Shown here one piece after another: positions 7,317 to 13,678 of a stretch of DNA of 15,694 bases (positions are counted from its first letter, which is position 1; every line of letters begins with the position of its first letter). The notes under the pieces were generated by a model. That model made no database searches. It saw only the letters and a list, made by a program, of their open reading frames with translations, and was not told where the DNA came from. The stretch comes from DATAEK01 sp036258055 (GTDB taxonomy: Bacteria; Acidobacteriota; Vicinamibacteria; Vicinamibacterales; 2-12-FULL-66-21). The stretch covers positions 1 to 15,694 of the forward strand of contig DATAEK010000022.1 of assembly GCA_036258055.1 (NCBI GenBank), written 5' to 3'. Made by a program: the position numbers and the translations under genes.

Positions 7317-8360
7317 ATGCGCCGTAGACGACTGTTGATCCTGGTTCTTCTCGCGTTTCTGGCCGGCTGGCCTGATCTGGGTGCCCAATCGAACGGTGTT
7401 GCCGCGAAGCGTCCTGTTTTCGGCGGCGCGTGCCCCGCGTGCCCGTGGGGGGCGATGGGGGACGTGGTGAAGGAGGCGCTCAAGCCGTACGGCTACGACG
7501 TGCAGATCTGCTACTACTGCGCCGGCGGGCCGCGAGCGGCGCGGCTCGTGGCTGACGGCAGCGACGCGACGCCGCCGCAGAACGTCACGCCCACGACGCT
7601 GCCGACGCCACAGGGCAAGCTCGAATTCGGCGCGACGAGCGTCGAGCTTCTCCAGTACGCCTACCTCGGCATTCACGACTTTGCCAAGGACAAGGAAGGC
7701 GCGCGAAAGCAGCTGAGACTGCTCGCCAACATTCAGACCCCCAACTACTTCATGGTCGGCGTGGACGCGAAGTCCGACATCACCGACCTGCGGCAGATTG
7801 TCGAGCGCAAGCTGCCCGTGAAGCTCATCGCACGCGGGGGCATCACCGAGCCGATCAATGCGGCTGTCCTCGACTACTACGGGCTCTCCGACGAGAAAAT
7901 CAAGTCGTTTGGCGGTTCAACGGCCGGGAACTACGCGCGCGGTTCTGAGGTGGACGTCGTGATCGGATGGGCCGCGCTCGTCGGCGCACCCGAGTACGCG
8001 CTCTGGTACGACGCGCCGCAGCAGCACGACTTCAAGTACCTCGAGCTGCCCGCCGACCTGCGCGCCAAGCTGGCAAAGGCGTTCTACCTGCAGGAGCACG
8101 ACGCGCCAATCGCGCTGCTGCGCGGCGTCACGCGACGGATTCCAACGATTGCGCGAGATGGCACGGTCGTCTACTCGCGCACGGATCTGCCCGATGACTT
8201 CGCGTACGCGGTCGCGAAAGCGCTCGACGAGCGGCAGGCGGTGTTCCACTGGAGCCACATGCCGTTCTCCTACAACCCGCAGACGGTGTGGAAGGCGTGG
8301 GACGTGCCGCTGCACCCGGGCGCCGCGCGGTATTACAAAGAGCGGGGATACATGAAGTAA
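7317..8360 (+). CDS. TAXI-family solute-binding protein, orphan
   Basis: A 347-residue periplasmic binding protein of the TAXI type (TRAP transporter-associated, NMT1/THI5-like fold). Residues 1-23 form a signal peptide with an arginine-rich start. The C-terminus shows the family's typical PLHPGAARYYKE (331-342). Other traits are IVERKLPVKLIARGG in the middle domain and VIGWAALVGAPEYALWYD. Unusual are two CxxC pairs close to the mature N-terminus: C39-PA-C42 and C65-YY-C68. The ATG at 7317 has GGAGG 7 bases upstream; the frame extends back to 7215 without a site. No TRAP membrane subunit (DctM/DctQ or fused) is in the window, so it may serve a distant transporter or act as a sensor. The secreted hydrolase starts 95 bases downstream. 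The ligand is unknown, probably an organic acid. Confidence 0.8.
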   Translation: MRRRRLLILVLLAFLAGWPDLGAQSNGVAAKRPVFGGACPACPWGAMGDVVKEALKPYGYDVQICYYCAGGPRAARLVADGSDATPPQNVTPTTLPTPQGKLEFGATSVELLQYAYLGIHDFAKDKEGARKQLRLLANIQTPNYFMVGVDAKSDITDLRQIVERKLPVKLIARGGITEPINAAVLDYYGLSDEKIKSFGGSTAGNYARGSEVDVVIGWAALVGAPEYALWYDAPQQHDFKYLELPADLRAKLAKAFYLQEHDAPIALLRGVTRRIPTIARDGTVVYSRTDLPDDFAYAVAKALDERQAVFHWSHMPFSYNPQTVWKAWDVPLHPGAARYYKERGYMK

Positions 8361-8361
8361 C

Positions 8362-8412
8362 GTTCTCGGTTCTCACTCTTCTCTGTTCTCAGTTCGCCGT
8401 TCTCGGTTCGCC
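8362..8412 (+). repeat. Degenerate heptamer repeats (GTTCTCR/GTTCGCC)
   Basis: Between the TAXI and hydrolase genes lie consecutive units GTTCTCG, GTTCTCA, CTCTTCTCT, GTTCTCA, GTTCGCC, GTTCTCG, GTTCGCC. The period is seven bases apart from one 9-base unit. It resembles short tandem heptamer repeats seen between genes in several large bacterial genomes. No hairpin or terminator is formed, so the two genes could still be co-transcribed. Confidence 0.6.
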
Positions 8413-8455
8413 GTGGCGCTCGAGCCCGACGCCAGGTAGCCGGTGGAGACCAGTC

Positions 8456-9832
8456 ATGACAGGTCGCGTATCGCTGTGCGCATGTCTTGCCGTGCTCGTG
8501 GTGGTCATGCCCACAGGATACGCGGCCCAAGGCACACCGGAGGATCGGGTCGTCGAGATGCTCCGGGAGAATCAGCCGTACCACCGCGTGTCACCCGAAC
8601 AGTTCGAGCAACTCGGGTGGGATCTGCCCGATGGCGGCGCCACCGTGAAGGCGCTCGCGGACGCCGCGCCCGGCGGTGCGTTCGATCCGCGGAAGCTCGA
8701 AGCCGTGCCGGCGGCGACCCTCGGATATCAGGCCAAGTGGCAGGTCGTGCGCTACAAGGCGTACGGGTTGGATTGGGACATCACGGGTCTCCAGCTGACC
8801 CCGACCCGTCCCATCCCGAGCTCGCCGACCCTGGCGATCATCAACGGCGGCTCGGCCAACTGGTACGAGTTCTTCCTGGATCCTCTCAACCGGCCAGGAC
8901 TCGGGCAGTTCCTCGCGCAGAAGATTCCCGTTCTGCTGATTACCATTCCCGGCAACTACCGGCACGGCGGCTGGACCGAGAAGCAGTACGAGAAGCGCAT
9001 TCCGGGTTATCTGCTGGATCACGACGTCTCGGCAGACGAGGCCAGGATTCGCAACGCGATTTACACGTTCCGCGTCGTGACCGACGGCGTGACGAAGCTG
9101 GTTGAAGCAACGACCAAAGGTCCCGTGATCCTCGTGGGGCACTCGACCGGCGGTGAGATTCAGTTCATCCTCAAGAACTCGAGCCTGAAGAGCCGCATGC
9201 AGGGACTCTCGATGGGCTGGGGCACGGGCGGACCGGCCAACCTCGCGGCGATGCGGAAGTATCGCGGCGAGCACACGGCCTCGGACTATCCGAATATCGG
9301 GGAGAACAGCCCTCGTCCTCCAGCCTCGTACTCCCGTGGATACCTCGGTCCGCTGAATCCCGTGTGGAACGCGAATCAGACCCGCCTCCAGGTGGCCGAA
9401 CGCTGGATGGCCGATCTCGAAGGGACCAGGCGCCCGCAGTTCAAGCAGAAGCTGCAGGACATCGAGCACCAGAGCTCCGACAACCTGCGCGATTACGTCA
9501 GCTCGCAGATCAGACAGGCGCTGAAGGACAACACCCTTGGAGTGAAGCCCGACGACGTCATCGTCGATCTGTTCACGACGACGCGATCGCCGGTACAGGG
9601 CTACAAGAAGATGATCTGGACGGTGGCAGCGCTCGACGATGGACACTGGGACAAGAACCCCGCCGAGGCCCGCGAGCTGCAGGTCGCCGACGAGTTCCGC
9701 AAAGCCAATCCGAATGCCCCGATCAGAGTGCTCCTCTTCGACGTGCCGATGACCCACTACGGCCACGTCGAGAAGCCACGCCAGCTCGCGGGAGGACTGG
9801 TCGCCGCCCTTCGCTGGGTCACGCAACCCTGA
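8456..9832 (+). CDS. Secreted alpha/beta hydrolase, second type
   Basis: A 458-residue exported hydrolase unlike the one at 2393-3691 in sequence. The signal peptide spans about residues 1-24 (core CACLAVLVVVMPTGYAA). The nucleophile elbow is VGHSTGG with Ser230. An N-terminal oxyanion-type loop INGGSANWYEFF (129-140) precedes it, and the C-terminal MTHYGHVEKP (432-441) supplies the likely catalytic His434 or His437; the acid is probably in LLFDVP (Asp429) or nearby. The long insert between elbow and C-terminus (about 240-400) is rich in charged residues. The ATG at 8456 has GGAG 7 bases upstream; the frame is open back to 8288 but that part overlaps the TAXI gene. It follows the TAXI gene by 95 bases on the same strand, suggesting that it releases a compound that the TAXI protein binds; that link is inference. 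Confidence 0.85.
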   Translation: MTGRVSLCACLAVLVVVMPTGYAAQGTPEDRVVEMLRENQPYHRVSPEQFEQLGWDLPDGGATVKALADAAPGGAFDPRKLEAVPAATLGYQAKWQVVRYKAYGLDWDITGLQLTPTRPIPSSPTLAIINGGSANWYEFFLDPLNRPGLGQFLAQKIPVLLITIPGNYRHGGWTEKQYEKRIPGYLLDHDVSADEARIRNAIYTFRVVTDGVTKLVEATTKGPVILVGHSTGGEIQFILKNSSLKSRMQGLSMGWGTGGPANLAAMRKYRGEHTASDYPNIGENSPRPPASYSRGYLGPLNPVWNANQTRLQVAERWMADLEGTRRPQFKQKLQDIEHQSSDNLRDYVSSQIRQALKDNTLGVKPDDVIVDLFTTTRSPVQGYKKMIWTVAALDDGHWDKNPAEARELQVADEFRKANPNAPIRVLLFDVPMTHYGHVEKPRQLAGGLVAALRWVTQP

Positions 9833-9932
9833 GCGCAGGTCTCGCGCGCACGAGGGAAGGCGTCCCGCCTGATTCCGAATCCATCGTGGCGTCCTGGCTG
9901 ACTGCCAGTCCGGGCCTGCTCGTCTACCGTGT

Positions 9933-10535
9933 GTGCCACACTGGAGCGTGGCGTCAGCACGTGGTCTGCCGTTCGACGAAGACGTTCCGGCCGGGTTTCT
10001 GTATCGCAACGATTTCATCACCGCTGAAGAAGAGGCGGCGCTCGCTGACGAGATCTCTGCGCTTCAGTTCTCGACATTCGAGATGCGTGGTGTCGTCGCG
10101 CGCCGGCGGGTTGCGTTCTTCGGCAGGAGCTACGACAGCAGTCTGCCTTCGGCGGCCGCGTTGCCGGAGTTTCTGATGCCGCTGCGGGAGAGGGTCGCGG
10201 CGTGGGCGAACGTCGATGCGCAGGCCTTTGCGATGGCGCTGATCAATGAGTATTCGCCTGGTGCGCCGATCGGCTGGCACCGCGACGCACCTCAGTACGA
10301 CATAGTGGCCGGCGTGTCGCTGCTCTCGTCCTGTCGGATGAAGTTTCGCCCGTACGTCCGGCCGGCTGCACCAGCGAGGACGCCGGGCTCACGCCGGACG
10401 GCCACTCACGAGATCGTGCTCGAGCAACGTTCGGCGTACTTGATGACCGGTGAGGCGAGGAACCGCTACGAGCACCATATTCCCGCCGTAGACGCGCTGC
10501 GCTATTCGATCACCTTCCGGACCGTGCGCTCATGA
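9933..10535 (+). CDS. AlkB-like 2-oxoglutarate/Fe(II) dioxygenase
   Basis: A 200-residue member of the AlkB superfamily, which removes alkyl lesions from nucleic acid bases by oxidation using iron, oxygen and 2-oxoglutarate. Visible motifs: N105-x-Y107, the iron ligands H116-x-D118 in GWHRDAP and the distal His181 in RYEHHIP, and the 2-oxoglutarate-binding R190-x5-R196 in RYSITFR. The length matches AlkB homologues. The predicted start is GTG at 9933; another GTG at 9948 is possible, and neither has a clear ribosome site, so the first few residues are doubtful. It stands 100 bases after the hydrolase and ends facing the DinB gene. Whether it repairs DNA/RNA or modifies something else cannot be told from sequence. 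Confidence 0.88.
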   Translation: MPHWSVASARGLPFDEDVPAGFLYRNDFITAEEEAALADEISALQFSTFEMRGVVARRRVAFFGRSYDSSLPSAAALPEFLMPLRERVAAWANVDAQAFAMALINEYSPGAPIGWHRDAPQYDIVAGVSLLSSCRMKFRPYVRPAAPARTPGSRRTATHEIVLEQRSAYLMTGEARNRYEHHIPAVDALRYSITFRTVRS

Positions 10536-10592
10536 GCGAGTACCGAGCCCGGTCGCGATCGAACAGTCCTTTTTCCTGAATTCAACGAAATA

Positions 10593-10620
10593 GCCGGTGG
10601 CAACCAGCCATGTCGCCGGC
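10593..10620. terminator. Nested hairpin between convergent genes
   Basis: GCCGG (10593-10597) pairs with CCGGC (10616-10620), and inside it TGGC (10598-10601) pairs with GCCA (10607-10610) around a 5-base loop. It lies in the 152-base gap between the converging AlkB-like and DinB genes. There is no proper T-run directly after it on either strand, so a terminator role is only possible. Confidence 0.3.
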
Positions 10621-10687
10621 CGGGCTTGCGCTGGAGGTCCGTCTGCACCGCCGTGACCGTCAGCGTCAAGCCCTCCTTCGTTACCGG

Positions 10688-11170
10688 TTATAGCTTCACC
10701 GCTCGCCGGATGCGCAGAAGGTGGTGATAGCTATGCCGGACCGCGTGATCCTCGAGCATAAACTGACACGTGATTGGCGCCTCTGAGTAGAGCGACGCCG
10801 TCGCCGCTCCATCGAGCTCCTCGTCGCTGAGTGCGCGGATGGCCGTGGCGGCGACGGCGCTGTTGCGTCGCAGCAGTTCCAACGCGGCCTCTTTCGTAAC
10901 GCCGTCGTTCTCCTGCGCGTGCTTTGCGTTCATCGCGTGAACGTCGTCCATCGTCACGCCCACCACCGCCTGGCCTTTGGCGAGTGTCTGGGCAAGCTGA
11001 ATCTCCACTGGATATACGCTGGCGACGTGGTGCACGACCACGCCGACTTTTCGGCCGTCCTTCGGAACGCGAGTGTTCCACTCGGCGTCGGTGAGCGCGT
11101 TCGCGAAGACCGCGAGTGCGCGGGCGCCCTGCTCGAGACGATCGGCAAGGGCATGGGCACGCTGGTTCAT
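10688..11170 (-). CDS. DinB-superfamily protein (four-helix, metal site)
   Basis: A 160-residue protein of the DinB/YfiT-like four-helix bundle family, which includes thiol-dependent transferases and many proteins of unknown role. The usual three-histidine metal site can be seen: His47 or His48 in VVVHHVASVY, and His142 and His146 in LEDHAVRHSYHH. The ATG at 11170 is chosen because AGGAG lies 5 bases upstream; the frame to 11239 has no site. Genes of this family are often found near ArsR and AHSA1 genes, as here, but the 301-base gap to the AHSA1 gene suggests a separate transcript. The substrate is unknown. Confidence 0.82.
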   Translation of the reverse strand: MNQRAHALADRLEQGARALAVFANALTDAEWNTRVPKDGRKVGVVVHHVASVYPVEIQLAQTLAKGQAVVGVTMDDVHAMNAKHAQENDGVTKEAALELLRRNSAVAATAIRALSDEELDGAATASLYSEAPITCQFMLEDHAVRHSYHHLLRIRRAVKL

Positions 11171-11471
11171 TGGTTCTCCTGGGTCCGGGTATGCACGATC
11201 TGGCGCGACCGCGGGATCACGCGACACAACACTCGACATAAACTTACCTCATCCGAGATCCGCCGGCGCGTCATTGCCCGGCCTGTTTTTGTAGATTACG
11301 GTGCGGTCCCTTTCGGAGCCATGCGCACGGGTCCGATTTGTCCAGCCGCGCGTCTGCAAGTGAGGTCGTGTTGTCTCGGCGTCCGATCCGAATGCCCGGG
11401 CGTCCGCCAGAAAAGTACCGGGCATGAAATCTCGATATCGAGCGGACCCAGTCGTTCGGGATCCGCGAGGA
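11171..11471. other. Gene-free stretch between AHSA1 and DinB genes
   Basis: About 301 bases without a supportable gene. It holds the leader of the DinB gene (right beside 11170) and the 8-base inverted repeat at 11392-11425. Frames open through it are continuations of antisense frames of the AHSA1 gene. I see no clear promoter. Confidence 0.6.
11392..11425. repeat. 8-base inverted repeat downstream of the AHSA1 gene
   Basis: ATGCCCGG (11392-11399) and CCGGGCAT (11418-11425) are exact inverse complements with 18 bases between them. The hairpin lies 47-80 bases past the stop of the minus-strand AHSA1 gene and might end or stabilise that transcript. No T-run follows. Confidence 0.4.
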
Positions 11472-11975
11472 TCACGATCGCTCGAGACTCTGCGCGACCT
11501 CTTCGAGGCGGTCGTAGCTGATCGCGGCGCCCTTCTCCATCCCGGTCTTCAGGACCATGTCGCGCACCTCGAGCGACGGGTAGAGGGAGGTGACGGTCAT
11601 CCGCGTCTTGCCGCCTTCCTCGGTGAGGATGGTGGTCACGGTTGATTCGCCGTCGGGGAACGGATCGTAGATCTCGGTGAACACGAGCCGTTCGGGTGGC
11701 GCGATCTCGCGGTACACGCCGTGGAACCCGAACTCGCCCCCAGGACCACGGCCGACCCAATGCCACGCGCCGCCCGGCCGCAGATCGATCTCGCAGAGGG
11801 TGAGCGAGTAGCGCTCGTCGAGGCTGCCCCACCACCGCCTGACGTGCTCCGGTTTCGTCATCGCCTCGAATACCAAGCGCCGGGGAGCATCGAACAGGCG
11901 CGTGAGGGTAATCTCGCGATCCGAAGGCGTCGTCAACTTGAACGTGTCGCTATTTGCCACGCGGCTTACGGCCAT
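11472..11975 (-). CDS. AHSA1/SRPBCC-domain protein
   Basis: A 167-residue START-like (SRPBCC) protein of the AHSA1/COG3832 group; the fold makes a deep hydrophobic pocket. Typical traits are the opening ITLTRLFDAPRRLVFEAMTKPEH, the WW pair in VRRWWG, DLRPGGAWHWVGRG, FHGVYREIAPPERLVFTEI, and a C-terminal GMEKGAAISYDRLEE helix. The ATG at 11975 has AAAGGAG 7 bases upstream, inside the end of the ArsR gene, which it overlaps by 26 bases. ArsR-AHSA1 pairs are a frequent two-gene unit in soil bacteria; the ligand bound by such proteins is generally unknown. The annotation 'activator of Hsp90 ATPase' is a family name only. Confidence 0.9.
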   Translation of the reverse strand: MAVSRVANSDTFKLTTPSDREITLTRLFDAPRRLVFEAMTKPEHVRRWWGSLDERYSLTLCEIDLRPGGAWHWVGRGPGGEFGFHGVYREIAPPERLVFTEIYDPFPDGESTVTTILTEEGGKTRMTVTSLYPSLEVRDMVLKTGMEKGAAISYDRLEEVAQSLERS

Positions 11976-12309
11976 GATTCTTCTCCTTTGCTTTCAGTTC
12001 CTTCAGGTAGGCTTCGAGGCGATCGAGGCGCGCTTCCCAGATGTGTCGATAGCGCTCGGTCCAGTCAGCCACCTCCTTGAGGGGCGCCGCTTCGATGCGG
12101 CACGGCCGCCACTGCGCCTCGCGTCCGCGTGTGATCAGCCCTGCGCGCTCGAGCACGCGAAGATGCTTGGACACGGCCGGCAAGCTCATGTCGAACGGCT
12201 CGGCGAGCTCGGTGACCGAGCGTTCTCCCGAGATGAGGCGCGCCAGAATGGCCCGGCGGGTGGGGTCCGCCAGGGCGGCAAAGGTGGTGCTCAGCTGATC
12301 GACCGGCAT
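11950..12309 (-). CDS. ArsR-family transcriptional regulator
   Basis: A 119-residue winged helix-turn-helix repressor. The family signature is clear: FAALADPTRRAILARL (about 10-25), the recognition region SVTELAEPFDMSLPAVSKHLRVL (31-53) and the wing GLITRGREAQWR. It lacks the ELCVCDL-type metal site of true arsenic sensors; the single Cys70 is in the wing region, so it probably responds to something other than soft metals, or only to its partner protein's ligand. The C-terminal tail is very basic. The ATG at 12309 lies a short distance after a strong promoter whose -10 box lies in a palindrome, so it most likely represses itself and the overlapping AHSA1 gene. Confidence 0.92.
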   Translation of the reverse strand: MPVDQLSTTFAALADPTRRAILARLISGERSVTELAEPFDMSLPAVSKHLRVLERAGLITRGREAQWRPCRIEAAPLKEVADWTERYRHIWEARLDRLEAYLKELKAKEKNHGRKPRGK

Positions 12310-12327
12310 GGTGAACTGAACCTGTCA

Positions 12328-12349
12328 GTTAATTAACCCATAGGTTTAA
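12328..12349. promoter_or_regulatory. Palindromic operator of the arsR unit
   Basis: TTAACCC-ATA-GGTTTAA (12333-12349) is an inverted repeat with 6 of 7 pairs matching, and it overlaps the exact 10-base palindrome GTTAATTAAC (12328-12337). It covers the -10 box and the start-site region of the arsR promoter. ArsR proteins usually bind such AT-rich dyads in their own promoters. Confidence 0.6.
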
Positions 12350-12374
12350 TACTATGCGGGCATGCGGATGTCAA
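12346..12374 (-). promoter_or_regulatory. Sigma-70 promoter of the arsR-AHSA1 unit
   Basis: On the minus strand a perfect TTGACA (12374-12369) is followed after exactly 17 bases by TATTAA (12351-12346). Transcription would start near 12339, giving a leader of about 30 bases before the ATG at 12309. It is the best promoter match in the window. Confidence 0.7.
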
Positions 12375-12473
12375 GAGGCGTCATTTGTCGCTGTTTGCTG
12401 GTCGCTGCTCGAGCGGCCGACGACAAGCCAACCGCGACGAGCGGACAGCGACACGAATCAGCACCAGCGGACC

Positions 12474-12569
12474 GCGGCAAGGATCACCCTCAGCGGCAAG
12501 GATCACCCCCAGCGGCAAGGATCACCCTTAGCGGCAAGGATCACTCCTCAGCGGCAAGGATCACCCTCA
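12474..12569 (+). repeat. Five tandem 19-20-base repeats before trmO
   Basis: Units start at 12474, 12493, 12512, 12531 and 12551. The consensus is GCGGCAAGGATCACCCTCA; the differences lie in the last six bases, and unit 4 has one extra base. Each unit contains AAGGA, and the last one places it 10 bases before the ATG at 12571, so it probably serves as the ribosome site. The unit also resembles the 3' end of 16S rRNA (GCGGCTGGATCACCTCC). Confidence 0.9.
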
Positions 12570-12570
12570 T

Positions 12571-12996
12571 ATGACCACCAGGAAACCACTCGTCGGAGGT
12601 CGGCTGCGGCCGATCGGTGTGATCAGGTCGGAGCTGAAAGCGCGCAAGGAGGCGCCCAGACAGGGATCAGAGGGCGCGCCCGATGCGCGGCTCGAGATTC
12701 AGGCGTGGGCGGCGGAAGCCCTGCACGGTCTGGCGGCGGGCGATGAGATCATCGTCATCACCTGGCTTCATCGGGCGCGCCGCGACGTCTTCAAGGTTCA
12801 TCCACGGTCAGACCCGCGCAATCCGCTGACCGGGGTGTTCGCGACGCGATCACCCGACCGACCGAACCCGTTGGGTCTCCATCCCGTCGTCGTGCGCTCG
12901 ATCCACGGCCGGCGCCTGCGGATCGGACCGATCGAGGCCATCGACGGCACACCGATCGTCGATATCAAACCGGTGTTGTCGGCGCGAGGCACGTGA
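12571..12996 (+). CDS. trmO: tRNA (adenine(37)-N6)-methyltransferase TrmO
   Basis: A 141-residue TrmO (TsaA/YaeB) protein, which methylates N6-threonylcarbamoyladenosine at position 37 of threonine tRNA using S-adenosylmethionine. Family marks are RPIGVIRSE (13-21), ARLEIQAWAAEAL (39-51), WLHRARRDVFKVHPR (65-79), the signature GVFATRSPDRPNPLGLHPV (88-106) and IDGTPIVDIKP (124-134). It is the single-domain form, lacking the extra C-terminal domain of the E. coli protein. The ATG at 12571 directly follows the tandem repeat array, whose last AAGGA is 10 bases away. It is divergent from arsR and 56 bases ahead of the META-domain gene. Confidence 0.92.
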   Translation: MTTRKPLVGGRLRPIGVIRSELKARKEAPRQGSEGAPDARLEIQAWAAEALHGLAAGDEIIVITWLHRARRDVFKVHPRSDPRNPLTGVFATRSPDRPNPLGLHPVVVRSIHGRRLRIGPIEAIDGTPIVDIKPVLSARGT

Positions 12997-13052
12997 CCCG
13001 TCATTCCACTAAGATTCGATCGCTGACGCTCGATCAGCCGCAGGAGGTCACC

Positions 13053-13574
13053 GTGAAAAGGTTGAGTCCACGATTCGCTGTGTTCGCGACGCTGGCTGTG
13101 CTCGTCGCCAGCGCAGTGAACGCACAGACGCCCGCGCAAAAAAAGGACGCCCCGTCAAAACCGGAGACGGGCGGCCTCGGCGGAACGTCATGGCAGCTCG
13201 TGAAGTTCCAAAGCATGGATGACAAGACGCTGATTCCCGACGACAAAGCGAAGTACGCGCTCGAATTCGGTACGGACGGCGGAATCAGTGCCCGCATCGA
13301 CTGCAACCGCGGCCGCAGCACCTGGAAATCGTCGGGGTCCGGTCAGCTGGAGCTCGGTCCGCTGGTCCTCACTCGCGCGATGTGTCCGCCCGGCTCGTTG
13401 CACGATCACATCGTCAAGAACTGGGCTTACGTCCGCAACTACGTGCTCAAGGACGGCCACCTCTTCCTGTCGCTGATGGCAGACGCCGGGATCTATGAGC
13501 TCGAGCCGATCACGCCTGCGAAAACGCCGAGGCTCCCCACTACCGGCTCGAACGAATCCCACGCTTCTCGTTGA
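13053..13574 (+). CDS. Secreted META/HslJ-domain protein
   Basis: A 173-residue exported protein with one META domain, the small beta-rich fold of HslJ, which in Escherichia coli affects heat-inducible novobiocin resistance. The signal peptide is residues 1-24, ending VNA-QT. The domain runs from LGGTSWQLVKFQ (42-53) to AGIYELEP; typical marks are IDCNRGRSTW (82-91) and LTRAMCPPG (106-114), with Cys84 and Cys111 placed to make a disulfide. The start is GTG at 13053, because CAGGAGG lies 5 bases before it; the longer frame from 12993 overlaps the trmO stop and puts 20 charged residues before the signal peptide. It may be co-transcribed with trmO. The role in this organism is unknown. Confidence 0.85.
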   Translation: MKRLSPRFAVFATLAVLVASAVNAQTPAQKKDAPSKPETGGLGGTSWQLVKFQSMDDKTLIPDDKAKYALEFGTDGGISARIDCNRGRSTWKSSGSGQLELGPLVLTRAMCPPGSLHDHIVKNWAYVRNYVLKDGHLFLSLMADAGIYELEPITPAKTPRLPTTGSNESHASR

Positions 13575-13678
13575 GATTGCATCTCGAGCGTTCGTGGTAT
13601 CGTCGTCGCCGGAACGTTATCGCCGACACCTTTGCGCTAAGAACCCGCGAACCTGCACAGCTCTGAGACTTGACCGCT

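Noticed and set aside
8591..10021. 476-codon minus-strand frame opposite the second hydrolase
   Set aside because: It runs antisense to a clear secreted hydrolase and shows no recognisable domain.
10536..10650. Minus-strand stretch reading TWLVATGYFVEFRKK, which looks like a protein C-terminus
   Set aside because: Only about 27 codons, no start, no match I recognise, and it overlaps the hairpin; a gene remnant cannot be supported.
11296..11835. 179-codon minus-strand frame near the AHSA1 gene
   Set aside because: It lies in another frame of the AHSA1 gene, which has clear family motifs and a ribosome site; this frame is Arg-rich and motif-free.
12474..12569. CRISPR array
   Set aside because: The repeats are directly adjacent without unique spacers, so this is a tandem repeat, not CRISPR.
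12362..12574. Short plus-strand frame through the tandem repeats
   Set aside because: Its second half is simply the translated repeat and it overlaps the trmO start; no ribosome site before it.
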